DNA from: Phorcus lineatus
Taxonomy: Eukaryota; Mollusca; Gastropoda; Trochida; Trochidae
NCBI GenBank assembly: GCA_921293015.1
Contig: OV121092.1
Location: 44,787,064-44,851,063, forward strand
DNA length: 64,000 nt
Reading direction: 5' to 3'
Below are positions 1 to 10,332 of the stretch, piece by piece (position 1 is the first letter of the stretch; every line of letters starts with the position of its first letter). The position numbers were made by a program, and so were the translations under genes. The notes beneath the pieces are model-generated. The model saw only the letters and a list, made by a program, of their open reading frames with translations. It did not search any database and was not told where the DNA came from.

Positions 1-850
1 TCTTGACTTCAAAATTAAGTTGGTATCAGTCACTTTATTTCCTTGCCTGTTTGGTGCTTTATGATAATGTCATATTTATTGACATTATTCTTATCATTTC
101 CATTGAAATGGCCTTAATATGGACTCTTTACAGCTTTATTTCCGCAGCTGAACACTAAAACCGCTCTTCAAATCTTTCTTGAAGCAAGAATGAAGAGCAC
201 AAGTAGATTCAGAAGAGTTTGATCGACAGCTTATGCTGTGACAGAAGTGAAGTAAACAGTGGATCATTAAACTGAAGATTTAAACAACGCCTATTGAGTC
301 AGAAGAAAGATTTCAAGGTTGAAATGTAGATACTTTAAAGTCGCGCTAGTCATGCGTTTTTAGGCTTCAACAAAAACAAGCTTCCACAAGACATAAAAAA
401 GCCTTCACATTTAGGATAACATATCGATATGCCAACAAAGGCATGATAAGCCAAATAATGCTAAGGTTGCAAATATCTTTATCACTCTTCTTGATATGAG
501 CAAATTGTCTCTTCAATACATCATTTAGGCTTGTTATTGGAGCATAATTGATCAATATAATTGAGTTATGGCTAGCATCTCTTGACTTTCATTCTGCCTT
601 TTGAAATCAGCAACTCTCTCAGTTTATGACTTTGCCTTTGTAGACCTGTAATATGTTTTAAACACACAAAAACCACTTGGCAAATGAACATGATATTGTC
701 AAACCGAAATTGCGTTTGTTGAAAAAGGCCAACCATTCAAGTAAGATTAGAAATTAATAACTTGACTATCACATAGAAATCACTCATAAAGTTACAGTGA
801 TCTGAATCCTTTGATACGGTCGCTGCCTCCTGTGTGTCTTGTTCACAAAC
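1..850. other. AT-rich non-coding DNA
   Basis: I see no credible gene, RNA gene or repeat boundary here. The only open frames are short and have no recognisable domains or codon signal. Confidence 0.6.
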
Positions 851-1153
851 CATATCTTATTTTTGATTCAGGTGAGGTGACGTGAGTTGGTGTTTAACAC
901 CGCTTTCAAGATTATTTCACTTATATCGCGGCTGCTAGTATTACTGCAGGGAGAAAGCCTGCAACACCATTTTGGCTATGCATTGCTGTGAAACCTGCGA
1001 GCATGGGCTGTAACTAGCGAACCATGGGTGGTACTGCGCTGAAATTCAGTGTAGCATTGCACCCAAACCTGACTGCGTGTAGAGCAGTTTTCTACTGCAG
1101 ACAAAGTTGCCGAGCCCCTGGCGGGATACGAAGCATATCTTATTTTTGATTCA
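851..1153 (-). repeat. SINE with 20-bp target-site duplication
   Basis: A 263-bp insert (871-1133) is flanked by a perfect 20-bp direct repeat, CATATCTTATTTTTGATTCA, at 851-870 and 1134-1153. Read on the minus strand it ends with a tail carrying GATATAAGTGAAATAATC, GTTAAACACCAAC and a CACCT-type simple repeat. The same tail occurs at 2611-2765, 36474-36682 and 48395-48468. A long duplication plus a simple-repeat tail is the signature of LINE-driven (target-primed) insertion. No clear A and B boxes were found at its 5' end, so the RNA origin of the head is unknown. Other option: the 3' part of a LINE. Confidence 0.8.
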
Positions 1154-2610
1154 AGTCGCTTTGATATGTGACTATGTTGAGTGATTATAATATTTATAAA
1201 GTGTTGAAGCTTGTTTGAATCATAGCCATTTCCAAACCGTTATTTATTTTGCAGTACCCCTTTATAAACGTTTCTTATAAAAAAAAAAAAACCCCGCAAA
1301 GTTGCAGTTTTTCAACATCTTCAACGTTTCTTATGAAAGATTCGAAGTTCCGAACTTTCAAAATATCCATATAAACATTTCTCATGACAAAGGCAAAGTT
1401 GCAATCTTTCAAAATATCTAACTAACCTTCACTTTCTCACAGAAGCTATGACATTCACAACAACACTGGCATTTTACTGTAATTATTTCTGTAAAATTAT
1501 ATCCCAGACACAAGATTTAAATTGTTTGTTTTGATTACAGGAAACTGCATCATACGTCAACATTTGATGTTGATGATGATCACATGTACAATAATTTTCA
1601 TTTCTATGCCATATGTCTGGTACGTTTTAAATTACTAAAAAATAAGTGTTATTTGTTTATCAGACCTGTTGAATGATTTCAAAATGGGACAGTTGGTGAC
1701 ACAGCCCGCAAATATGACTGATTAACTGCGGCTTGCATAATTCAGAAAAAATGTGAAATTGTCATTTGGTATTTCCTTTCACATATACAAAAACGTTCAG
1801 GAAAGCAGTAGATTAGGAGATTAGATTTTTCGCAGTCGGCAGAAATACCTCGCTAACAAAATTGAATTTTGAAAGACAAACCAAACTGCATGTGTTGGTA
1901 CTTTTGTAAGAACTGCTATTTGTTAAAAGCAATGGTAGCAAGCTTTTTGGGTGGTTTTTTAAAAACAAATTTCTACAAATGATTTCTTTATGTTAATGAA
2001 TTGCCTCCAGAAAGTAAACCAACTCATCACTCGACCTAGTTATCCCTTGAAGTGAAATACGATGTCACAGATGGCCATTTTAGCGTGAACACCTTTAATT
2101 CTCTCCAATAAGGTAAATGGATGAACGTAGTCTTACAACTTTATACGCTACTGCTGCTTTCATTGATTTAAATGAATGATATGCAGATGTTATCTTTCTA
2201 TTTTAGGAACTGAAATGGTTGAAATCTCGTAGATATCCTATTAAGGTCACAATGATATTAAATCTAAAGATGATATAAATATGATGGAAACCCTTGAGTG
2301 AAGGTTACACTAGTTTAAGAGAAGTCGTAGAATACCAAATGTCCTCAAAGTATTGTTAGGTTTGTGCATCAAGCTGTGGGAACGATTTATTCGTGCAGTA
2401 ATTCGGCTATCAAAACAATCCAACCAATCAAATACAAGGATTTGAAAATATCATGGTTCAATCCAGATTTTCTTTGCACTGTAGTTGGATTACGAAAGAT
2501 GAAACTTTTGGTATTTCCAAGTGTTCGTGAATGAAGAGATGGGGTTTGAGTTATGAAATAATGCGGTTCCAATTTAAAATGAAAATTGAGCAAATAATAT
2601 AATAAATTTT
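1154..2610. other. AT-rich non-coding DNA
   Basis: No gene or clear repeat is visible. A run of A bases lies near 1279-1292. Short open frames here have no domain signal. Confidence 0.55.
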
Positions 2611-2765
2611 GTTCGCAGGTCTAGCCGACGCTCGCAGGTTACACTGCATTGTATAGCCTCAATGCTGAAAAGTGTTTTGGGGTTTCTCCCTGAAATAATT
2701 CTAGCAGCCGTGATATAAAGTAAATACTCTTAAAAGCGGAATTAAACCCCAAATTCACCTCACCA
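2611..2765 (+). repeat. 5'-truncated SINE copy, same family as 871-1133
   Basis: The 3' half matches the SINE at 871-1133 and includes CTAGCAGCCGTGATATAA and TTAAACCCCAAATTCACC, ending in CACCTCACC. The 5' end is missing. I could not find a target-site duplication, so the left edge is approximate. Confidence 0.65.
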
Positions 2766-3867
2766 GCTATATAGGATTTGTGGTCGATTTACACATTGAG
2801 ATGATAATTAATTTCGGATCATGAAGATATTCTGTAAGTGTAAAGAAAAAAGGAGTAATTTTTTTAAAGGCACGCTTAACAATCAGTGTATCTACAATAA
2901 GTTCAAATTGTGTTTTACAATGTTGTCACAATATTTCATCACAGTACGGTGGGATTGAAGCGTTTGCATAGGTTTGTACACAGACTATCAGTGCATAGAT
3001 TTCAAGTGATGGTAAGTTGACAAAAGCGACATCAGGTAAAAAGGCTAGCTAAGCTCGAATTTACGAATATCGTCATGAAACGTGCACTTGTTCTGAGGAC
3101 GTCACATGATATATCAGAGGCAAGCGTCTTATTAACCACTTGCTGAAATGATGAATGATTCTTACTGTCAGCTTTAGATATCAAACAATAGCCGCAGAGA
3201 TTTACATGAAGAACGTGATAACCAAATAATGTTTATCTCTTAATTGGCATCTCAAATTAAGATTGATGTTGTAAAAGATAAATGCAAATATGGCATAATT
3301 AGGTCATGAAAAGTTGTTTCTGCATAAACAAAACATTTCTGTTCAGTTTATAGAATAATTATCTAAGAAAAGACCACGATTCGGAAGGGAGAAAACTTTC
3401 ATACCAAAAAATACATTTCGCAAAAGTGTCAATACCGCAATAAGAGTTTGTAAAGAGAATGTGATTTATATGTGTAAACAAATGGAATTAATATATGTAA
3501 ACAAATTAAATTATTATTTAAAATGTGACTTTGTTCTTAGATAATCTCTGGTTGTGCACACATGTTGATGATACTTTTCGAAATGATAACAACATCTATA
3601 TCTATAGTAATTTTTCAGATTTGAAGGTTTTTTTATTTTAAGCAGAATATGTATTTTCTATCGTGAATACATCCCATTAGTGTCAAAGATAATATGTCGA
3701 AACTGAAGTGAATGGAGAATATTCGTAGTTTTCATTTTTCAGAGAACCCTCTATAGACTGATTGAGCCAAAAAGAAGGTGAAATAGAACTTTTCTTCTTA
3801 GTTAATATGTTTAAAGAAAGAATCTATTTAAAGCAACTCTACCGACCGACAAGATCTCTAGCACTTG
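2766..3867. other. AT-rich non-coding DNA
   Basis: Nothing recognisable on either strand. Confidence 0.5.
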
Positions 3868-3962
3868 GCTACTGTGAAGCGCCTTAAAGTGGTGTTATGT
3901 TCAACTATATAGGGGTTTCACAAATTTTGCATATTATCGTTATTATCATTATTATTTATTGT
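3868..3962 (+). repeat. 3' end fragment of a CR1/L2-type LINE
   Basis: The fragment has the typical 3' end layout of such elements: GAAGCGCCTTAAAG, then an AACTATATAGGG-like variant of the usual cgctatataa motif, then a degenerate (ATT)n tail (TTATCGTTATTATCATTATT). Only about 95 bp remains. The family is inferred from this layout, not from protein. Confidence 0.45.
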
Positions 3963-4493
3963 AACTTGATGTGTAATAAGGGAAAAGCTGTGTGTGCGTG
4001 CTGTTAAGATGTTATATTCAGCAAAGCGAGTGTTTGGTTCTTGGAACAAAGGTTTAGTTCCCGCTTTGAAAAGATAACCTTTTAAAGGTAATAGTTACTG
4101 GGATGGGCGTTTAATGGCGCTTAAGCTACTAATTTATGAGAATCATCATCCAAACATAATGACATTGATAAAATTCAACGTCTAACAGAATCTTGAAGGT
4201 TTTAAAAACCTGTAAGAACATGACAATATTAATGCTTAATGCTTATCCCCTGAGTGATAGGGAACAACGAGAACAAATTCACTTGATAACACATTTTTCA
4301 TTGGCATTGTACAATGAATGACTTTCAACCTTTTAACAGTTAATCCCTGTACCATTTAATTCAGCATACATTCAAGATTTATCTTAGAAGAAATGTAAGA
4401 CGTTTCCAATTCATTCAACAATAAACATTGTAGAAGCAGCATTTCATCAAGGGAAAACGGTATTGTCCATGCACACAATCCTTCATTTATGCT
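3963..4493. other. AT-rich non-coding DNA
   Basis: No gene or repeat recognised. Confidence 0.5.
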
Positions 4494-4694
4494 ATGTTTC
4501 TCCTTAGCAAACCTCTTTCAGCATTTTTAGCATCGTCTCCATCAACATACTCTGAGAACAAAGTCACGTTTCACACGAAAGTTAATCCATCAACATACAT
4601 TGAGAACAAAGTCGGGTTTCAAACGAAAGTTAATCCATCAACATACATAAAGACAAAAATCTGGTTGTACAAGAAAGTTGATCATGACAAATGA
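4494..4694 (+). other. 66-codon open frame over a 48-bp minisatellite
   Basis: The frame runs from ATG to TGA and contains about three copies of a 48-bp tandem repeat (units start at 4539, 4587 and 4635). Because 48 is a multiple of 3, each unit encodes 16 residues beginning PSTY and containing ENKV or a variant. The first 13 residues are hydrophobic (MFLLSKPLSAFLA), so a weak signal peptide is possible. There is no known domain, no visible splice context and no second copy. It may simply be an open minisatellite, and I do not claim a gene. Confidence 0.25.
4539..4682 (+). repeat. 48-bp minisatellite, about 3 units
   Basis: Each unit starts CCATCAACATAC. Units 1 and 2 share GAGAACAAAGTC and CGAAAGTTAAT. 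The third unit is more diverged. Confidence 0.85.
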
Positions 4695-5249
4695 AGCGTT
4701 TTTTGAGTTTTCAAAAAAAGGTAGCAAAGTGGAGTTTACGTGAAGCTTTCTAGGTTATATTCTTTTGTTTTAACTGAATATCAACACACAAAACTCATCA
4801 ATGGAAGTTCAGGTAATTCATAGTTATGTTTAACTTTTTGATGTGACGTGTTCTGCCCTTTTTTGAGTTTTGAATAGTTGTTTGCTGTTCATGGTTCATT
4901 ATGCATCTCTTTTTTCATGGATGCTCTTGTAACGAGTGTGCTGGTTGAAACTGGTTCCTGCTCGTTATAATTATGGTCAATTGTTCATATTCTTCATAAT
5001 CACAGGGTGTTTCCGTAATGTAGTTCATAATAATATATTGAATAATATAGCTGCGTTGTCTGATCTAATTATTAATGATAATAAGTTTCATTTCAAGTCA
5101 AAGAAATAGTTATTCTTTTTATTGTAAACATAGCAGATTATATTTTATGTGGCAGTGATTGAAAGAGTTTAAAATGACTCGTCTCGGTTAATCGAAATCC
5201 ATTTTGTGATCAATCCTTCTATTTATTGCTGAGGTTTCTATTATGGACG
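4695..5249. other. AT-rich non-coding DNA
   Basis: No gene or repeat recognised. Confidence 0.5.
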
Positions 5250-5430
5250 AGATAGAAGGCAGACCAAAGGCAATGACTACCAGACAGTAAGGTAAAGCAA
5301 CTGTAACGCTTCAATTGCCCGAAGCTTGAATCTAAGTAAGTTATTGTCAATCAAAGGCTTGATAAGTTACTTGAAGCAAACAGGTTGACTACGACTGACT
5401 AGTTTTTATATAATCTACTCTTGCTATAAA
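5250..5430 (+). repeat. Segment B, copy 1 (most degenerate)
   Basis: This is a diverged relative of 9725-10045 and 13690-14020. Shared landmarks are TTATTGTCAATCAAAGGCTT, then GAAGCAAACAGGTTGA, then GACTAGTTTTTAT. The region equivalent to the short frame of copies 2 and 3 begins ATG at about 5273 but hits a stop after five codons. A consensus-like splice donor, GTAAGT, sits at 5336-5341, where the other copies have GTAATT. Confidence 0.55.
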
Positions 5431-7398
5431 GATGGAGACAGTTGTTTATTTTCATGCACTAACCTCTGTAGCTGCACTCGTAAACGTTAAAACTAATTAC
5501 ATTTGTCTGTGGCGAATTTGTAACTTTATTCTTTAACGACTTTAACAGACAGAATGGGAGATTAAATATCTCAAAGCAGTTCAGTAAGCTAACTTGATAA
5601 AAAAAGATTATACATAAGTAACCTTCAGAATGAAACAACAGCTTTCAAAACACGAAATTTATCCCAATGCCATAAATTTACAATTTCGAAACTAACTTGA
5701 TTATATAATATTTAAAAAATACACGTTACTACAACGAATGGATTATAGATAAAGAAGCGACTATATGTATATACATTTCTCCACAATAGTGCAGATTACA
5801 TTCCTTAGTTTTCACAACTACATTGATTTTAAATTTGTTTTCAACGAGTTTTACCAATACTTTTAAAGGAATGAATGAGCTCTTAGGAGCTCTTTTGTTG
5901 TTTCCATCAGCATACTTAAATTAAGATGGCTGTAATTGCTGGAAAAATCCACTGAGCATGTAAAGGTACAGAAAAGCAGCGTAGCCTTTGCCCTTTGTTA
6001 CCTAACAGTGGGACAAAGTATATTACGTTATTTTTCGTTACTAGGGATGAGCGCGACCCAGTTTAACATAGAAAAATATACCTACGACACGTGACCGGTT
6101 TTTGCAAATGAGTAGACATTGTTATGCAAGTCGAGATAAACATTTATAAACATTATTATTTCAACATATTCTCAGATTTTAATGTTCAGAGTTCCCAAAG
6201 ACATGACATATTTGTACAATGACATACTTCTGAAGACTTAGTCTTCACATTTATATCAAGTTACAGAAATCATCATTTTATTGCGAAATTGATTTTTAAA
6301 CATGTTTCTGAGGCTTAGAAAACCGTATTTACAATGATACAATCTTATAAACAAAGAGCCCTTAGTTAATGACTCTCAAAGATACATGATCAAATTTTTA
6401 AAAAACACTAAACACATTGGCTTTTAATATCCCATTTAGAAGGAAGTTTCTATCATTAACTATCATCATTTACTCTCAGATAAATTTATGTTTCCCATTA
6501 ATGAGTCACTCGGTACATTCTAAGAAGATTGCCACAAAAATGTGAACGTACTGACACACAATACATGTTGGTTTAAAAAGTTAACTTACTTAGCAGTTAA
6601 TGAGTGCTTTAATAATCAACGAATGGCTCAAGTATGTTATTGGGGTAAATATATTTTTAAAGCATGTACATTAAGAAATGTGTTAATGTGTAATGTAAAG
6701 TGAGTACGTTTTGTAAAAAATACCTTACATTGCATTTTTGTAGCTGTAAAGCTAAAGGTTCATAAAGAATAAACTTGAATTGAAGTTAGATACTGAATCC
6801 ATTTACAAGGTCCATATACATTATTTATTGATTACTAATGCGACAGAAACACGCAATAGTAAACGAAAATGACGCCCTGTCTGTATAATTGGATTACCCA
6901 AGAAATGGATATTTCTAAAAATGTCCGAGAAATATAGAGCTAGATCAAACACTCATTCAAAAGGATCATATTGGCCAATGATGATACTCCTTCTCCAGAA
7001 CATGAGAATGATATAAAAAGTATTGTTATATTATTATCAATTATTTTAAAACAAATTCTTTTGCATTGACATTTTAAGGATTCAGTAACAAAGCTGTACC
7101 AACAGTACAAACTACAGGGGCAATTGGGTCATATAATCGTTTACAAAACGAAAACAGAGCATAGCTCATTTAAGTAAAAACACCGTTTTAAATCACAATG
7201 TATAGTGTACTTGTTATGAATGCATTGTCACGAATGACGAATCTTATTCTTAATAATATTAATAGTAATATTTTCCTTATAGTTGTTTATTCTCAAACAT
7301 TGCTCTCCGCTATTTATCATGTATATTCTAATGAAGATTTGATATGAGAAGGTTATCTCTCATATTTAACTGAGACCTCAATTATGAGATTTGCCTTT
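5431..7398. other. AT-rich non-coding DNA
   Basis: No gene, RNA gene or mobile element could be supported on either strand. Confidence 0.5.
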
Positions 7399-7402
7399 AA
7401 CG

Positions 7403-7429
7403 AATAATAATGATAATAATAATAATAAT
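7403..7429. repeat. (ATT)n tail of the LINE relic
   Basis: A degenerate AAT/ATT run at the 3' end of the minus-strand LINE, in the expected place for its terminal simple repeat. Confidence 0.75.
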
Positions 7430-7700
7430 CAGAACACATATATCGTGTTTTTTTCAAGCTTAATATCCTGCTCAAAGCGCACAGTGAGAGTCAAATATGT
7501 CAAGAAGAATGACTTCATTCTAAAGCTAGTGTGAAAAAGTGTGTTTTCAGGAGGCGTTTGAAAGTCTGATAGTCAGCAAATGAGCGAATATTTTGTGGAA
7601 AAGCATTCCATTTTTTGGCAGCGGCAAAGGAAAATGAACGTTGTCTATATATTGGAAGTTTCAAATTTGGAATGACAAAAAGGATCTGGTTGTCTGTACG

Positions 7701-8045
7701 CATCCTGCTACATCAGCGTAATTGAATCCGCTTATCCAGCTCCATCCAAACACCCTGATCTCCTTCGAGCCTTATCCCTCGTACGGCTGGAGTGGCTTTA
7801 TGTTCGTGGCTGTGCTCACCTGTTACTGTTTCAGCAAATGAAATGTCGTTATCCAAGAGCTTGACGCTACTCTTTTGAAGTTAACGGAAGTTAATTTTCT
7901 ATTCAATTGTGCCGCTGTTGCTGGATGCGAGTCGTCCCATTGGCTGGTTAGATAGCTGGCGATACGAGGCTTTTGGCCTAAAGGAGATCAGGGTATATGG
8001 AAGGAACTGGATCAGCGGATTCAATTACGCTGATGAAGCAGGATT
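7701..8045. mobile_element. Mutator-like MITE, full length, inside a LINE
   Basis: About 345 bp with terminal inverted repeats CATCCTGCTACATCAGCG (left) and the complement CGCTGATGAAGCAGGAT (right). It interrupts the LINE frame between the SLRSD and NQILFV residues. A diverged 10-bp duplication flanks it, TGTCTGTACG at 7691-7700 and TATCTGAGCG at 8046-8055 (7 of 10 match). Two younger copies (31459-31793 and 37693-38012) have perfect 9-bp duplications. It encodes no transposase, so it must be moved in trans. Confidence 0.85.
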
Positions 8046-8460
8046 TATCTGAGCGTAGTGATCTCGTATGGAGATAAATCTGAGGTAGTCCTGAGAGGTA
8101 TTCTTGAGCTGTGTTAGTGATGCACTGACAGAAGAGCCACAGGAGCTTGAAGAGGAACCTGTACTGGACTGGCAGCCAGTGGAGGTCTTTAAGAGCAGGA
8201 GAGATATAGTAGTGTCTTGGAGTGAGAGTTATGATTGGAGCAGCAGTCTTCTGGAGACTCTGAAGTTGTTCTGTGGTGCAGACTGGAGACCCCACAAAGG
8301 TACTATTGCTGTAATCAAACCTCCCGTACATGGAAGTTACATGTCTTGGCAGTGTGCTTGACATTATCTTTCATGCTGAGGGCTTGATCAATGATAACAC
8401 CGAGCTCTTGGACAGTGGAGGAAATGACGTGTGGTATATGGGTGTGTATGGATGAAAAGG

Positions 8461-9724
8461 TTTTGAGTCAAATTTTCGAGTCTTATTAATACCTTTTTGA
8501 ATTTTCTGAAAACGAAAGCATAACTTTTTAGTCAATTATAAGTCGATATAAGGTACAAAACAACCGACGTTGATTCTGTACTCAATGATAAATTATTTAG
8601 AACAGAAAATGATATATCTATCAAGCATTTAACAAGGGTCCATTTAAGTTTTTTTCCTTATTAAACACACAAAAAATCAAATTCAAGAAACTCTCTTTTT
8701 ATATATGAAGATTACTTTTTCTCATAGAAAGATCATACTTGTGCGAATGTCATAGAAACCTACAGTTAAAGATAGATAAGAATGTCTATTAAAGTGTTTA
8801 AGTAGATGCTTCTGTGTTTAATCACATTTAATGATATTTACAGAAATACAGAAAATGGGTTCAGTCGTTATGCTGCTGAATTCAAAGCACAATTATCTTG
8901 AGTTATAGAATGAATGCTCCTGCAGTTTATGAAACTGGTAGCAATCATTAAAGATATATAGTAAATATTAATTACAAAATAAGAACGACAACTACAGGAC
9001 AATATCATAGTAAATAGATAGTTTAGTTTAGATAGTGTTCTTCAAAAGCACCCCCATACACAAGACATAATAATTCAATTGTAAATTAAAAAAAACAATG
9101 TATGTAGAAATGTATTTAATCTATTAGTTCATCTTATATCTTATTCAATTAATTGCCAACTCTGTGGATTTATTTTATATACCAAAAATACAGTTATTAG
9201 TAATTTAGTTGTGTTATTTACGAGGGTTTTTCAAAATGTCAGTATGATAAGACTATACTTTCAAATCAATTGCAAATAAATATCACAACCAGGTATACAA
9301 AAATCCTAACAATTACCAATAGTTTAATGATAGTACTTTTAACTAAATTCAGTGTTCAACGATTACATTACATTATACATTACATTAATTTTTTATTTAT
9401 TTATTATTTTTTTTATAATTTTATTTCCAAGAATATATACATGTATCGATCAAAACAAACAAAATGCCCTTCAAAGACTTCATACCCCATAAAAATCTCT
9501 CTTTAAAATGAATTTGTTATTTCGTAAATTTAGGCAAAATTCAAAATTCACATATCAAGCCATTTAAACTTAAAATAGGTTTTAAAAGTTATAATTGTTT
9601 CATATCATATGCGTTTTAATAGCATATGCAGCGCAATATTATTTTAGGGACGGACAAGGTTTTATATATCATATTGTGATAATATCTGTATATAATATCT
9701 GAGTTATATAAACACCAAAGAGTT
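8461..9724. other. AT-rich non-coding DNA
   Basis: No gene could be supported. The stretch 9360-9430 is very T-rich. Confidence 0.5.
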
Positions 9725-10045
9725 TTTCCTCCAGGGCTAACGAAATTCCCTTTTGAGATCTAAAGCCTTATCAATAGTAACAGTCTGTATTTCTACCCAT
9801 GCATAAGCCACACATACATATGGCTATGAATACTAGAGACTTACTTAGAGCAATTTGTAAGGCCTGCAAATCTAGAGGCGGCGAATCGAGTTAGTAATTG
9901 TCAGTCAAAGGCTTGTTAGGTTCTAGAAAGCAAACAGGCTAGAGAAAGTTACAAGTTTACGAATGACCAGTTTTTAGTGACAGTGTGTCTTTATTCAATC
10001 TGTCGCTGGTTTCTAGCTGAAGAAACTTTTCTCCTTGACAAGTCT
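9725..10045 (+). repeat. Segment B, copy 2
   Basis: Aligns over about 300 bp with 13690-14020 and partly with 5250-5430. Shared landmarks are ATATGGCTATGAATACTAGA, GTAATTGTCAGTCAA, a GACCAGTTT block and a TTATTCAAT block. Spacing to the third copy is about 4 kb. Identity is moderate by eye, so the duplication is old. Confidence 0.65.
9799..9894 (+). CDS. Conserved short reading frame in segment B (possible exon), unknown product
   Basis: A 31-codon frame from the ATG at 9799, with a second ATG at 9820 giving MAMNTRDLLRAICKAC and a glycine-rich end before TAG at 9892-9894. The paralogous segment at 13794-13871 encodes MAMNTRHLLKVIWNAC with the same length and stop position. Several differences are conservative (R/K twice), and one Lys-to-Arg codon pair differs at all three positions, which hints at protein-level selection. 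A GTAATT motif at the end of both frames could be a splice donor, so this may be an exon rather than a complete ORF. I do not recognise the family. It is short, and chance conservation of an ATG frame remains possible. Confidence 0.3.
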   Translation: MHKPHIHMAMNTRDLLRAICKACKSRGGESS

Positions 10046-10269
10046 TTCCCCATTAACCTTTGCGTACTTAATGAAGTTATCTGTGATGGAGATGTCAAGG
10101 TTATCTATTCAATTGACACAATGATTGACAGTGACAGTCGGATTGTTCAACAAATATGATTGAACGAATTATACTAAGGATATTTACCATGCAAAAACAA
10201 ACTCGCATGATATGCAAAAATTATATACTTCTATGCTGTTACTTTTTAAATCATGTCCCTAAAATATAC
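10046..10269. other. Non-coding DNA downstream of segment B
   Basis: Small overlapping open frames only, with no domain signal. Confidence 0.4.
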
Positions 10270-10332
10270 AATCAAATGTTTCATTTGCACAATCAAATGT
10301 TTCATTTTAACAATCAAATGTTTCATTTTCTT
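10270..10332 (+). repeat. 21-bp tandem repeat, 3 copies
   Basis: Three units starting AATCAAATGTTTCATTT at 10270, 10291 and 10312, nearly identical. Confidence 0.9.

Larger units (their letters stand above)
7399..8460 (-). pseudogene. CR1/L2-type LINE relic (RT C-terminal region), split by a MITE
   Basis: On the minus strand, 8364-8050 encodes the region just after the reverse transcriptase domain of CR1/L2-like LINEs. Visible landmarks are LKDLHWLPVQYR, then a YLSGLPQIYLHTRSLRSD stretch. After the MITE the same protein continues at 7703-7515 with RQRSFSFAAAKKWNAFPQNI and FKRLLKTHFF, then stops. Upstream (8460-8365) a frame with VQELGVI and ALSMKDNV belongs to the same element, but stops and an internal deletion break it. 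Downstream lies a 3' UTR with GTGCGCTTTGAGC and an (ATT)n tail at 7403-7429. The family is known to encode endonuclease and reverse transcriptase; only the C-terminal end survives. It is dead. Confidence 0.8.

Noticed and set aside
7978-8364. Single 128-codon protein as a gene
   Set aside because: It is the LINE RT C-terminal remnant fused by chance to translated MITE sequence.
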